Shown: positions 6,700-16,099 of the stretch, piece after piece
How positions within the stretch are numbered: the stretch's first letter is position 1
Layout: every line of letters starts with the position of its first letter
NCBI GenBank assembly: GCA_050288625.1
Contig: JBNKEE010000038.1
Span: forward strand, 1 to 39,678
Length of the DNA stretch: 39,678 bases
DNA from: JAAGZL01 sp050288625
Lineage (GTDB): Bacteria; Pseudomonadota; Gammaproteobacteria; Chromatiales; Chromatiaceae
Direction of reading: 5' to 3'
Translations under genes and position numbers: made by a program
The notes under the pieces: generated by a model
Told to the model about the DNA's origin: nothing
Seen by the model: the letters and a program-made list of their open reading frames with translations, nothing else
The model's database searches: none

Positions 6700-8190
6700 A
6701 TGAAATTGGCAGAATCGATAGATATGCAACGTTCTTATATCAAATATAAATTAATTACAGCACTCAGTCTGATACTTATTTTCGCGTTTGTTGTTATAAA
6801 TCTCGTAAATTATCAGGTGGCTAAAGATACCGTCCGGTCTGGAATCATAAATAATTCGCTGCCTCTTACCAGGGATAACATTTACTCAGAGATTCAGGCC
6901 GACCTTATGCGTCCGATCTTTGTCTCTTCTCTTATGGCCAATGACACCTTTCTAAAGGATTGGGCTATCAACGGTGAAAAAGATCCAAGCCAAATTCACA
7001 AATACCTGCTGGAGATTAAGGATAGATACGGTTTTTTTTCAACATTCTTTGTCTCTGCAACAAGCGGCAAATATTACCATTTCAATGGCATCCTCAAGCA
7101 GGTGAGCAGGGAAGATACCCATGATATTTGGTACTACAAGTTTGTCGATGGCGGAAAGAACTATAGTGTGGAGGTCGATACAGACGAGGCATCTCACAAT
7201 ACCTTGACCATATTTATCAATCATCGTCTCAAGGACTATAGCGGCAATTTGCTAGGCGTTACTGGTGTGGGACTGAAGATGGACAACGTTTCGAACATTC
7301 TCAGCGAGTACCGGGAAAAATATAAAAGAAACATCTATCTGGTGGATGCCTCTGGTCTGGTGCAGGTGCACTCCGATAAAAACCTAATTGGAAAAGTGAA
7401 CCTGCGTGATCTTTCCGGCATCAGTGAGCATGCCAGCGCGATTCTGGGACAAAAGGATCACGAAAATGTGTATGAATATGAAAGAGAGAAAAGCCATATT
7501 CTACTCATTGCCCGTTATATCCCGGAGTTCAACTGGCACCTTATTGTGGAGCAGGATCAGAATGCGGCGCTGCAAACTATAAAGGATAATTTCCTTCATA
7601 GTATGATCTTTGCTGCCATTATCATTATCGTTGTGATCGCCATCAATATGTTTACGGTAAACTATTTCCAAAATAAACTGGTGACCTTCGCTGTCACCGA
7701 TGAGCTTACCGGTACTTTTAATCGTCGTGAGCTGGATTTTACCTTTGAAAAGACCCTAAAAACTGCGGGAAGGCAGCATGCAGATCTTAGCGCCATGCTT
7801 ATCGATCTTGATCATTTTAAAAAGATCAACGATATATATGGGCATATCGCCGGGGATACGGTATTAAAACAGACGGTAGAGTTGATTAACCAGGGGATGC
7901 GTGGAAACGACCTATTAGTACGCTGGGGCGGTGATGAATTTATGGTGCTTACTCCATGTTCGCTTGATGCTGCGGTGGCAATGGCTGAACGCATTCGCAC
8001 TGCCATTGATAATACGGAATTTAATACAAAAGAGAATCCTATAGATTTGACCATCAGTTGTGGTGTAGCCCAGTTGCAGGAAGAGGATGATATAGACAGT
8101 CTGACCAGGCGTTGCGACGAAGCCTTGTATGCCGCTAAAGAGAAAGGGCGCAATCGCGTGGAGGAGTGGCGAGAGGATTACGCGTCCTAG
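6700..8190 (+). CDS. Diguanylate cyclase with extracytoplasmic Cache-type sensor
   Basis: A 496-residue membrane-bound sensor that makes cyclic di-GMP from two GTP. The first helix lies at residues ~18-38 (ITALSLILIFAFVVINLV), followed by a periplasmic region of ~260 residues resembling a double Cache domain (motifs RYGFFSTFFV, YSGNLLGVTGVGLKMDNV), a second helix (~300-325, MIFAAIIIIVVIAINMF) and a GGDEF domain (~335-490). The active loop is intact (RWGGDEF, D412/E413), and an RxxD inhibitory site (RGND) lies five residues before it, so product feedback inhibition is expected. Start choice is uncertain: ATG at 6724 is in frame and neither start has a convincing ribosome binding site. It may sense a small ligand in the periplasm. 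Confidence 0.88.
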   Translation: MKLAESIDMQRSYIKYKLITALSLILIFAFVVINLVNYQVAKDTVRSGIINNSLPLTRDNIYSEIQADLMRPIFVSSLMANDTFLKDWAINGEKDPSQIHKYLLEIKDRYGFFSTFFVSATSGKYYHFNGILKQVSREDTHDIWYYKFVDGGKNYSVEVDTDEASHNTLTIFINHRLKDYSGNLLGVTGVGLKMDNVSNILSEYREKYKRNIYLVDASGLVQVHSDKNLIGKVNLRDLSGISEHASAILGQKDHENVYEYEREKSHILLIARYIPEFNWHLIVEQDQNAALQTIKDNFLHSMIFAAIIIIVVIAINMFTVNYFQNKLVTFAVTDELTGTFNRRELDFTFEKTLKTAGRQHADLSAMLIDLDHFKKINDIYGHIAGDTVLKQTVELINQGMRGNDLLVRWGGDEFMVLTPCSLDAAVAMAERIRTAIDNTEFNTKENPIDLTISCGVAQLQEEDDIDSLTRRCDEALYAAKEKGRNRVEEWREDYAS

Positions 8191-8222
8191 ATTGATGCCT
8201 AACTAGAGTTCCTGATGTCAGG

Positions 8223-9143
8223 TTATTTCCTTGTGGTCTCTCGGCGTGACCAGTAGCTGGCCAGCGCGGAACCGGACAGGTTGTGCCAGACGGAGAACAG
8301 TGCGCCAGGCACGGCGGCGACGGCAGAAAAATACTTTACGGCCAGGGCTACACCCAGACCGGAGTTCTGCATTCCGACCTCGATAGCGATAGTGCGGCTG
8401 ATGCGCTCATCCCAACCCAACAGGCGACTGATCCAGTATCCGCCCGCCAGTCCAACGGAGTTGTGTAGGACTACCGCCAAGGCCGCGGTAAGGCCGATAC
8501 TGGATAATCTGGCCTGATTTAACGCCACCACGATGGCTATGATCACCACTATGGCCAGCACGGACAGCAGCGGGAACAGCGACTTGACCCGTTGTAACGA
8601 AGAGCCTGCCATGGTGTTTACTATCACCCCCAAAGAGACTGGTAGTAACACGATCTTGGCTACTGACCAGAGCATGTTTAGTACCGGCACTGGAATCTGC
8701 TGCCCTACATAGAACCAGGTCAGAGTTGGGGTGGCCAAAACCGCCAGCAGGGTTGAGCATGTGGTGAGTGTGATGGACAGGGCAACATCGCCGCGAGCCA
8801 GATAACAGATCACGTTAGATGCGGTGCCTCCGGGGCATGCTCCCACCAGCACTAGACCAACCAACAGCGGTAACGGCAGTCCGAGCAGGGTGCCGATCAG
8901 CCATGCCGCCAGAGGCATCACAATAAACTGCAGCAGCACGCCGACCCCGATCACCTTGGGGCGCTGCAATACCTCTGCGAAATTGCCCCAGGTCAAGGTC
9001 ATGCCCATGCCGAACATCACCACTCCTAATAGGGGGACGATGGCTGGTTTCATGTCTACGTAGAGGCCGGGCCATAGGAGCGCGCTGGCCGACAGCAAGA
9101 TTGCCCAAAGCGGAAACAGAGAGGTGATGCGGTGGATCAGCAT
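8223..9143 (-). CDS. Sodium:bile acid symporter (BASS) family transporter
   Basis: A 306-residue membrane protein with nine to ten hydrophobic helices. Family marks are GACPGGTASNVICYLARGDVA in the first sodium-site crossover and IEVGMQNSGLG in the second; the latter matches the E-V-x-M-Q sodium ligands known from the ASBT structures. Bacterial members import organic acids, sulfated or keto compounds or pantoate with Na+; the substrate is not predictable from sequence. It converges with the diguanylate cyclase gene (32 bases between stops) and lies downstream of uvrA on the same strand, separated by a REPIN-like palindrome, so it probably has its own promoter. Confidence 0.85.
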   Translation of the reverse strand: MLIHRITSLFPLWAILLSASALLWPGLYVDMKPAIVPLLGVVMFGMGMTLTWGNFAEVLQRPKVIGVGVLLQFIVMPLAAWLIGTLLGLPLPLLVGLVLVGACPGGTASNVICYLARGDVALSITLTTCSTLLAVLATPTLTWFYVGQQIPVPVLNMLWSVAKIVLLPVSLGVIVNTMAGSSLQRVKSLFPLLSVLAIVVIIAIVVALNQARLSSIGLTAALAVVLHNSVGLAGGYWISRLLGWDERISRTIAIEVGMQNSGLGVALAVKYFSAVAAVPGALFSVWHNLSGSALASYWSRRETTRK

Positions 9144-9187
9144 TGATGGATTGTAATCTATTTCATATTCAATTCGGCATCTATGTT

Positions 9188-9246
9188 GTAGGAGTCCGCT
9201 CCTGCGGACGATTAATATTGTTTCGCCCAGAGGACTGGGCTCCTAC
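9188..9246. repeat. REPIN-like inverted pair of GTAGGAG palindromes
   Basis: Two imperfect REP-type sequences in opposite orientation: GTAGGAGTCCGCTCCTGCGG on one side and, read in reverse, GTAGGAGCCCAGTCCTCTGG on the other, with a ~15-base AT-rich middle. Each arm is itself a hairpin. The right end supplies the TAG stop codon of uvrA, so the element was inserted at, or has moulded, the gene end. Such elements are usually dispersed by RAYT transposases; none is seen in this window. Confidence 0.7.
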
Positions 9247-12062
9247 AGATATTTCTGCAGATACTCTCCGGTATAGGACCCTGGTGTATCCGCTACCTGC
9301 TCCGGGGTGCCCTGGGCGATGATTCGGCCACCCCGATCTCCTCCTTCAGGTCCCAGGTCTACGATCCAGTCTGCGGTCTTTATCACATCCAGGTTGTGTT
9401 CAATAACAATTACCGTATTGCCATGGTCACGCAGGCGGTGCAGCACCTCTAACAGATGCTCTATATCATGGAAATGCAGACCAGTTGTTGGCTCGTCCAG
9501 AATATACAGGGTGTTACCGGTATCGCGCTTGGACAGCTCCCTTGAAAGCTTTACGCGCTGGGCCTCCCCGCCGGAGAGGGTGGTGGCGTTCTGTCCCAGG
9601 GTGATGTAGGAGAGGCCCACATCCATCAGGGTCTGCAACTTGCGCTTGATGGGAGGGATGGCGTCGAAGAACTCCAGGGCGTCTTCCACGGTCATGGCCA
9701 ATACTTCGTCTATCTTTTTGCCTTTGTAGCGAATATCCAGGGTTTCGCGGTTGTAACGCCGACCCTTACACACATCACACTGTACATAGATATCCGGCAG
9801 AAAATGCATCTCAACCTTGATAACGCCGTCACCGCGGCAGGCCTCGCAGCGCCCCCCTTTTACATTGAAACTGAATCGTCCCGGTGTATAACCGCGGGAT
9901 CGCGCCTCCTGGGTGCCGGCGAATAGTTCACGAATAGGGGTGAACAGACCGGTATAGGTAGCTGGATTGGAACGTGGTGTGCGGCCGATGGGGCTCTGGT
10001 CTATATCTACCACCTTGTCGAACAACTCCAGTCCAGTTATTTCCGCATACCCTTTTGCGTCATGTTTGGCCCTATTCAGATGGGTCGCCGCCAGGGGGTA
10101 GAGGGTATCGTTGATCAGTGTAGACTTGCCGGAGCCTGACACGCCGGTAATACAGGTGAACAACCCTACCGGTACATGTAGGTCCACTTGATTTAGATTG
10201 TTGCCGCAGGCGCCTATAAGGGACAATATCCTCTCTGGGTCTTTTGTGGTGCGCTCTTTTGGTACCTCTATCTTGCGCTTGCCGCACAGATACTGCCCCG
10301 TCAAGGATTCATCACAGTCGGCGATCTCTCGGGCTGTACCCTGGGCTACAATCAGGCCGCCATGTACTCCCGCTCCGGGTCCCAGATCCACTACATGATC
10401 GGCGCTCTGAATGGCCTCCTCATCATGCTCTACCACTATCACGGTGTTGCCTAGATCACGCAGATAGGTGAGGGTATCAAGCAGGCGGGAGTTGTCTCGC
10501 TGATGCAGGCCTATGGATGGTTCATCCAGCACATACATCACCCCCACAAGTCCGGCCCCGATCTGACTGGCGAGTCTAATCCTTTGGGCTTCGCCTCCGG
10601 ACAGAGTTTCGGCACTACGGTCCAGGGAGAGGTAATCCAGACCCACATTGACTAGAAAGCGCAGACGCTGGGTGATCTCGCGGTTTATCTTGGCTGCGAT
10701 CTGCCCTTTGTGCCCTGGGAGCTCCAGCTTTTCAAAGAACTTCAGGGCGCCTCCCACCGGCATGCAAGTGATGGATGGCAGGTTGTTGTCCAACACAAAC
10801 ACGTGCCGTGCCGCCTGATTCAGTCTGGTACCGCCACAGTCAGGACATGGTTGATGGGCGATATATTTGGACAACTCCTCACGTACCGCATTGGATTCGG
10901 TATCACGGTAACGGCGTTGCATGTTGGGGATGATCCCTTCGAATGGATGACTCTTCTGTATACTGCCGCCGCGTTCATTGAAATAGCTGAAATGGATATT
11001 TTCCTTACCGCTGCCATAAAGGATGGTATTGCGATGTTCTTCAGACAGCTCCGTCCAGGGTGTCTCCACATCGAAGCCGTAGTGTTTCCCCAGGGAGCTG
11101 ATAAGCTGAAAATAGTAAGCGTTGCGCCTATCCCAACCTCGGACCGCTCCTGCGGCCAGGCTTTGATCCGGGTGCGCTATCACCCGAGCCGGGTCGAAAA
11201 ACTGCTCCACCCCCAGTCCGTCACAGGTAGGGCAGGCCCCTACTGGATTGTTGAAAGAGAACAGTCTGGGTTCCAACTCCTGGATGCTGTGACCACACTC
11301 TGGGCAGGCGAAATTGGCGGAAAAGATGAGTTCTTCATGGTCGCCTTGTTCGATCCAGGCCACCCGTGCCAATCCGTCAGAAAGACGCAGGGCTGTCTCG
11401 AACGACTCGGCCAGACGTAGCTCCATATCCGGCCGTACCTTAAACCGATCCACCACCGCCTCAATGGTGTGTTTCTTATGCAGCTCCAGATCTGGCGCGT
11501 CATCCAACTCGAATATCTCTCCATCGATGCGGGCGCGGATAAAGCCTTGAGCCAGCAGTTCGGCCAACAGCTTCTGGTGTTCACCTTTGCGTTCGGAGAC
11601 CACGGGGGCCAGCAGCATCAGTTTGCTCTCTGCTGGTAGATCAAGCACCTGGTCTACCATCTGGCTTACGGTCTGTGCCTGCAGCGGTCGATCGTGGGTA
11701 GGGCAGCGTGGTTCTCCTGCGCGGGCAAACAGCAGGCGCAGATAGTCGTATATCTCGGTTATGGTGCCAACGGTGGAGCGCGGATTATGGGATGTGGTCT
11801 TCTGTTCTATGGAGATGGCGGGGGATAGCCCCTCAATATGGTCTACATCCGGCTTCTCCATCATGGAGAGGAACTGTCTGGCGTAGGCAGAGAGAGACTC
11901 CACATAGCGGCGCTGGCCCTCGGCATATATGGTGTCGAAGGCGAGAGATGATTTACCGGAACCGGAAAGGCCGGTTATTACAATCAGCTTATCCCGAGGT
12001 AGTTCGAGATCGATATCCTGTAGATTGTGGGTGCGGGCGCCGCGGATGTGGATGTTTTCCAT
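9243..12062 (-). CDS. uvrA: UvrABC system protein A (excinuclease ABC subunit A)
   Basis: The damage-recognition ATPase of nucleotide excision repair, 939 residues, the usual length. It is a dimeric twin ABC protein that loads UvrB on distorted DNA. Visible are the first Walker A (GLSGSGKSS, residues 31-39), a zinc module (CPECGH ... CPTCDG), the first ABC signature (LSGGEAQRIRLASQIG), the second Walker A (GVSGSGKSTL), the second zinc module (CEACRGDG ... CDVCKG) and the second signature (LSGGEAQRVKLSREL) with ILDEPTTGLH. The ATG is the canonical start (MENIHIRGARTHNL). A candidate promoter lies 37 bases upstream; no LexA box was recognised there. Confidence 0.98.
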   Translation of the reverse strand: MENIHIRGARTHNLQDIDLELPRDKLIVITGLSGSGKSSLAFDTIYAEGQRRYVESLSAYARQFLSMMEKPDVDHIEGLSPAISIEQKTTSHNPRSTVGTITEIYDYLRLLFARAGEPRCPTHDRPLQAQTVSQMVDQVLDLPAESKLMLLAPVVSERKGEHQKLLAELLAQGFIRARIDGEIFELDDAPDLELHKKHTIEAVVDRFKVRPDMELRLAESFETALRLSDGLARVAWIEQGDHEELIFSANFACPECGHSIQELEPRLFSFNNPVGACPTCDGLGVEQFFDPARVIAHPDQSLAAGAVRGWDRRNAYYFQLISSLGKHYGFDVETPWTELSEEHRNTILYGSGKENIHFSYFNERGGSIQKSHPFEGIIPNMQRRYRDTESNAVREELSKYIAHQPCPDCGGTRLNQAARHVFVLDNNLPSITCMPVGGALKFFEKLELPGHKGQIAAKINREITQRLRFLVNVGLDYLSLDRSAETLSGGEAQRIRLASQIGAGLVGVMYVLDEPSIGLHQRDNSRLLDTLTYLRDLGNTVIVVEHDEEAIQSADHVVDLGPGAGVHGGLIVAQGTAREIADCDESLTGQYLCGKRKIEVPKERTTKDPERILSLIGACGNNLNQVDLHVPVGLFTCITGVSGSGKSTLINDTLYPLAATHLNRAKHDAKGYAEITGLELFDKVVDIDQSPIGRTPRSNPATYTGLFTPIRELFAGTQEARSRGYTPGRFSFNVKGGRCEACRGDGVIKVEMHFLPDIYVQCDVCKGRRYNRETLDIRYKGKKIDEVLAMTVEDALEFFDAIPPIKRKLQTLMDVGLSYITLGQNATTLSGGEAQRVKLSRELSKRDTGNTLYILDEPTTGLHFHDIEHLLEVLHRLRDHGNTVIVIEHNLDVIKTADWIVDLGPEGGDRGGRIIAQGTPEQVADTPGSYTGEYLQKYL

Positions 12063-12098
12063 CTGTCTCTAACTTAAAATGCTAAAACCGAACCAACT

Positions 12099-12126
12099 AC
12101 TATACGCCTAATTCGGTCTTCGGCAA
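12099..12126 (-). promoter_or_regulatory. Candidate sigma-70 promoter of uvrA
   Basis: On the minus strand TTGCCG is followed after 16 bases by TATAGT, and the start codon follows 36 bases later. The -10 matches consensus at five of six positions and the -35 at four of six. I looked for a CTGT-N8-ACAG LexA site around it and found none, so SOS control is not supported by the visible sequence. Confidence 0.45.
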
Positions 12127-12212
12127 AAGCGCATATGATATGGAAATTAAGTTGTTGGGAGGCCGTTTCTGCTATCCTGCGTCAAATAGTGTTATCAGCA
12201 GGTTAGCATTCA

Positions 12213-12989
12213 TTGGAATACCCCATAAAAATAAGAGCTACAGATGGTGAGTTGCTGCATGCGGTCCATTCCGACCGGCACGATATTGAGGTGCGCGAGG
12301 GAGATGGACTGCGTTGGATGCACTTTGGGGGAGATGCCATCCAGGCCATGATGACCCTGGAACAACCGTCCAGACCCATTATCCCTTATCAGATCTACAT
12401 GCTTGGAGCCCTGTTGTTTAAACCAGATCCGGATTTTGTGCTGAATCTAGGGGTTGGAGGAGGCAGTTTCGAACGTTTCTTTACAGCATGCCTGCCACAC
12501 GCAGCGATCACATCCCTGGAGTCAAACCCGGATGTCATTAACCTGCTTCGGCGATATTTCCCTATTCCCGAACACATGCCGATCATCAACCAGGATGCGG
12601 GGAAATTCTTAGAAGATTGTGCCACAAGCCATGATGTAATCCTGAGTGACCTGTTTGACAGTGCAGGAACCCATCCTCTGACATTTAGTGACAGTTTCTA
12701 TCATGCAGCCCGCGAATCCCTCTCCAACGACGGGGTCTTGGTGGTAAATCTGCTGCCGGATACGGAGCAGGAAATGGTGGATATTCTGGTAGCGGTGCGG
12801 AAAAGTTTTCAGCAGGTATACATGCTGTTGGTGCCGTACTTCCAGAATACACTGCTGTTCTGTCTGCAGCAGGATGGTGCAGATTCAGATCTGATGGAAT
12901 TTAGAGCCGAAAAAATGTTGGCGACCACCGGGGTCGATCTGACGGATGTCACGGACTTGATCGTGGAGTTGCCACAGAGATCAGGCTAA
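12213..12989 (+). CDS. Spermidine synthase-like / class I methyltransferase-fold protein
   Basis: A 258-residue protein with a Rossmann methyltransferase fold. The nucleotide-binding motif is VLNLGVGGGSFERFF, the ribose-binding acidic strand is ITSLESNPDVI, then INQDAGKFLED and the catalytic-region strand VILSDLFDSAG. This arrangement is closest to the spermidine synthase superfamily, but the short N-terminus and the altered region after DLFDS (where spermidine synthases have D-S/D-P) make aminopropyl transfer doubtful. The start is a TTG after AGCAGG at long spacing; no in-frame ATG is available nearby. It is transcribed divergently from uvrA. Confidence 0.6.
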   Translation: MEYPIKIRATDGELLHAVHSDRHDIEVREGDGLRWMHFGGDAIQAMMTLEQPSRPIIPYQIYMLGALLFKPDPDFVLNLGVGGGSFERFFTACLPHAAITSLESNPDVINLLRRYFPIPEHMPIINQDAGKFLEDCATSHDVILSDLFDSAGTHPLTFSDSFYHAARESLSNDGVLVVNLLPDTEQEMVDILVAVRKSFQQVYMLLVPYFQNTLLFCLQQDGADSDLMEFRAEKMLATTGVDLTDVTDLIVELPQRSG

Positions 12990-13017
12990 GGGTCAATCGC
13001 ATATCACTATGTCACTG

Positions 13018-13218
13018 CTACCGCTTGACGCCTATGGGTGCCAGCAACACATAGAAGATCCAGGCGAACCAGGATACGAACAGAACTGCCAGCAGCCAGA
13101 AAAGTTTTTCTGCACCTGAGGTCCTGTCTGATGTGAGAATAAGGAAAATAGGCAGAAGCCATATAATCATAAATACGATCATGGCTCCTGCACCCATACC
13201 AAGGATTGTCGTTAGCAT
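13018..13218 (-). CDS. Small two-helix membrane protein (PLDc_N-like)
   Basis: A 66-residue protein with two hydrophobic segments: MIVFMIIWLLPIFLIL and LFWLLAVLFVSWFAWIFYVLL, separated by a short charged loop (TSDRTSGAEK). The pattern, ending in a proline after the second helix and a basic tail, resembles the small PLDc_N domain found at the N-terminus of cardiolipin synthases and as free-standing proteins. Function of the free-standing form is unknown. It is convergent with the preceding gene and divergent from the VOC protein. Confidence 0.6.
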   Translation of the reverse strand: MLTTILGMGAGAMIVFMIIWLLPIFLILTSDRTSGAEKLFWLLAVLFVSWFAWIFYVLLAPIGVKR

Positions 13219-13322
13219 CGAATTCTCTTAATTATGATCTCGTTGTCCAATGATGCCCTGCTGGAAATATGGGTTCAAGAGCGACTATGATGTTATCACT
13301 TAAAAAACCTAAGGACTGGACC

Positions 13323-13703
13323 ATGAAGATAGTCGGCATAGACCATATCGTATTAACAGTGGCTGACATAGACAAAACCGTTCAATTTTATGAATCGGTC
13401 ATGGGCATGGTAGCTGAGAGATTCGGCGAAGGCAGGACCGCCCTCAAGTTTGGTAAACAGAAGATCAATCTGCATCAGCATGGAAAAGAGTTTGAGCCCA
13501 AAGCAGATTGCCCAACACCTGGATCGGAAGATCTTTGTTTTATTATCGAAACAGAGTTGCAAGAGGCCATGGAGCATGTCAGCTCAAAGGGGGTTAAGAT
13601 CATAGAGGGTCCAATAGCCAGGACCGGAGCCACTGGTCCGCTATGGTCATTCTACTTTCGTGATCCCGACCATAACCTGATTGAGTTATCCAATCTAAAG
13701 TAG
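13323..13703 (+). CDS. VOC family (glyoxalase/dioxygenase fold) protein
   Basis: A 126-residue vicinal-oxygen-chelate protein with the two beta-alpha-beta-beta-beta halves of the fold. It starts MKIVGIDHIVLTVADIDKTV, where the histidine is the usual first metal ligand, and ends DPDHNLIELSNL, where the glutamate is the usual last ligand; KINLHQHG lies in between. The sequence resembles the dimeric VOC proteins often annotated as glyoxalase or virulence protein, without a known substrate. The frame is open upstream, but this ATG follows AAGGA at good spacing and starts the fold. It stands alone. Confidence 0.8.
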   Translation: MKIVGIDHIVLTVADIDKTVQFYESVMGMVAERFGEGRTALKFGKQKINLHQHGKEFEPKADCPTPGSEDLCFIIETELQEAMEHVSSKGVKIIEGPIARTGATGPLWSFYFRDPDHNLIELSNLK

Positions 13704-13761
13704 ATTTTATTCTCACATCAGAATAACTGTATGAAATGATTCAATATTGTATCTAGCAAAC

Positions 13762-13777
13762 AGGCAGGTTCCTGCCT
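13762..13777. repeat. Perfect short hairpin (AGGCAGG/CCTGCCT)
   Basis: A seven-base perfect stem with a TT loop, followed by TACACTTTAT. It may terminate the VOC gene weakly or be a single REP arm, since read in reverse it begins GTAGGCAGG, similar to the GTAGG start of the other palindromes here. There is no T-run on either side. Confidence 0.4.
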
Positions 13778-13933
13778 ACACTTTATAGATAGAGGGAAGA
13801 GACAGGGATGCGTTTGATCTGAGCAAAAAGTCTCTGTCGTATCTTCACATTAATACAAACACTATCCTTATCTGACGCAATACTTTACTGCGTGATCTTG
13901 TTTGGTGTCACAGAATCGATTTAGGTGAAAAGA

Positions 13934-16099
13934 ATGAACCGGGAAGGAGAAACGGAAAGATCGCCGCGAGGTATATATATTGTTCTCATAAGCATTCACG
14001 GATTGATTCGAGGAAATAATCTGGAGTTGGGGCGAGATGCCGATACCGGGGGACAGACGAAGTATGTAGTGGAGTTGGCTCGAGCCCTAGGGGAACACCC
14101 GGATGTGTCTCTGGTAGACCTGGTGACCAGGCGTGTTGTAGACGATCATATCGATCCTGACTACGCAAAACCTCAAGAAGACCTCTCTCAGCACGCACGT
14201 ATTATAAGGATAGATTGTGGCGAGGAGGGATACATACCAAAAGAACAACTATGGGACAGTCTAAGTAATTTCTCTGATAACCTCCTCAATTACCTTAACG
14301 AACAAGAGCGCAAGCCGGATGTGATTCACGCCCATTATGCGGATGCGGGCCACGTTGGGGTGTCTCTAGCCAATCATCTTGGGGTTCCATTGGTGTTTAC
14401 CGGCCACTCTCTGGGCAGAAGCAAACGCGGCCGACTTCTTGCCAGCGGCATGAAAGGTTCGGAGATTGAACAGCGTTACAACATGAAGCGGCGTATTGAG
14501 GCGGAAGAGGCCACACTGGGTCTGGCTGATTGTGTTATCACCAGCACCCACCAGGAGGTGGAGGACCAATACGGTCTGTATGACTATTACCAGCCGAATC
14601 AGATGCGCGTGGTTCCGCCTGGGACGGATCTGGATATGTTCTCACCCCCCAAGGGAGATGAGGATCAAAGCTACATAGCCAAACAGCTGAAGCGTTTTCT
14701 GAATGATCCGGACAAACCGATCATACTGGCTCTGTCTCGACCAGATCAGCGTAAGAATATAACCACTCTGATCGATGTGTTCGGTGGGGCGAAAAAGTTG
14801 CAGCAAGAGGCCAATCTGGTATTGGTCGTGGGTAATCGCGACGATCTGGGCGATATGGAGAGCGGCTCGCGGGAGGTTCTGCAGGAGATCCTCTACGCCA
14901 TAGATCGCCACGATCTATATGGTAAGGTGGCCTATCCCAAACATCACAAGTCCACAGATGTGCCTATCCTCTACCAGTTGGCTGCCCTATCTAAAGGGGT
15001 GTTTGTCAATCCGGCTCTCACGGAACCCTTTGGTCTGACCTTGATTGAGGCGTCTGCCTGCGGTCTGCCTATTGTCGCAACCGAGGACGGAGGCCCGCGG
15101 GACATAATAAAAAACTGCGGTAATGGATACCTCATAGACCCGTTGGATAAACCGAACATTGCAGAGAGCTTGATGCATGTACTGACAGAGCCTAAAAAAT
15201 GGGAAAGATTGTCCAGAAACGGGATAGATGGAGTGCGCACACACTACTCGTGGAAGGCCCACGTAGACAGATACATTGGGATATTGCGACCGATCGTCGA
15301 ACGTACGGAGCGACCGCCCAAGCTGCAACTCCGGCGGCGTCCCATGCTCTACCACAACCGCGCTATCTTCAGCGATCTGGACCAGAATCTGCTCGGCGAC
15401 ACTGCCGCATTAGCGCATTTTAGTGGCTTGATTCGTGAGAATAGAAAGTGCGTCTCCTTTGGTATCGCCACAGGCAGATCTCTTAAGTCAGCCCTGCTGG
15501 TGTTAAGGCGCAATAAGATACCGCAACCTGATGTGCTTATAACCAGTCTGGGGACAGAGATATATTATGCCCCCAATCTTATTAAAGATGCCGCCTGGAA
15601 TATGCATATCGACCATCTGTGGAACCCCAAAAATATCCACCATATCCTGGGAGAACTTCCAGGGTTGCGTCTGCAGCCAAAGAGCGAGCAGAGTAAATTT
15701 AAGTTGAGCTATTACATAGACCCCGAGGTCGCTCCAGGCAGAGATGAGATCAAGCGACTGCTGCATCAGCACGAACAGACCGTTAATGTGGTTTTTGCAT
15801 TCGGCCAGTTTCTCGACATCATACCTATCCGCGCCTCCAAGGGGTTGGCCTTGCGTTGGTTTGCCGAGCAGTGGGATATACCTTTGGAACACATATTGGC
15901 TGCAGGCGGCTCCGGTGCGGATGAGGATATGATGCGTGGCAATACCATGGCAGTGGTAGTGGCCAACAGACACGAAGAGGAGCTATCCGAGCTGTCCGAT
16001 ATAGAGAAGATATATTTTGCCGGCAGGCCCTTTGCTTCCGGCATCATGGAGGCGGTTGAACACTACAATTTTCTGGAAGCCTGTGAGGTTCCGGAGTGA
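13934..16099 (+). CDS. sps: Sucrose-phosphate synthase with C-terminal SPP-like domain
   Basis: Makes sucrose 6-phosphate from a nucleoside-diphosphate glucose and fructose 6-phosphate; 721 residues. The GT-B glucosyltransferase domain (~1-460) shows HGLIRGNNLELGRDADTGGQ, VFTGHSLGRSKR and the E-x7-E motif EPFGLTLIE (E364/E372). A second domain (~470-715) has the haloacid dehalogenase fold of sucrose-phosphate phosphatase but looks inactive: motif I is DLDQN (D481, D483, Asn in place of Thr at 485) and motif IV reads GGSGAD, with Gly659 where the metal-binding Asp should be. This explains why a separate phosphatase gene follows. The ATG follows AGGTGA; a GTG nine bases earlier is also open. 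First gene of the sucrose operon. Confidence 0.93.
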   Translation: MNREGETERSPRGIYIVLISIHGLIRGNNLELGRDADTGGQTKYVVELARALGEHPDVSLVDLVTRRVVDDHIDPDYAKPQEDLSQHARIIRIDCGEEGYIPKEQLWDSLSNFSDNLLNYLNEQERKPDVIHAHYADAGHVGVSLANHLGVPLVFTGHSLGRSKRGRLLASGMKGSEIEQRYNMKRRIEAEEATLGLADCVITSTHQEVEDQYGLYDYYQPNQMRVVPPGTDLDMFSPPKGDEDQSYIAKQLKRFLNDPDKPIILALSRPDQRKNITTLIDVFGGAKKLQQEANLVLVVGNRDDLGDMESGSREVLQEILYAIDRHDLYGKVAYPKHHKSTDVPILYQLAALSKGVFVNPALTEPFGLTLIEASACGLPIVATEDGGPRDIIKNCGNGYLIDPLDKPNIAESLMHVLTEPKKWERLSRNGIDGVRTHYSWKAHVDRYIGILRPIVERTERPPKLQLRRRPMLYHNRAIFSDLDQNLLGDTAALAHFSGLIRENRKCVSFGIATGRSLKSALLVLRRNKIPQPDVLITSLGTEIYYAPNLIKDAAWNMHIDHLWNPKNIHHILGELPGLRLQPKSEQSKFKLSYYIDPEVAPGRDEIKRLLHQHEQTVNVVFAFGQFLDIIPIRASKGLALRWFAEQWDIPLEHILAAGGSGADEDMMRGNTMAVVVANRHEEELSELSDIEKIYFAGRPFASGIMEAVEHYNFLEACEVPE

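Noticed and set aside
8211..8222. CCTGA/TCAGG hairpin as terminator between the diguanylate cyclase and transporter genes
   Set aside because: The loop would have only two bases and no T-run follows on either strand.
10710..11420. 236-codon plus-strand open frame inside uvrA
   Set aside because: It is antisense to a certain gene, has no recognisable domain and no ribosome binding site; it is a by-product of uvrA codon use.
12063..12212. LexA (SOS) box in the uvrA promoter region
   Set aside because: No CTGT-N8-ACAG or near match was found; only a sigma-70-like promoter can be proposed.
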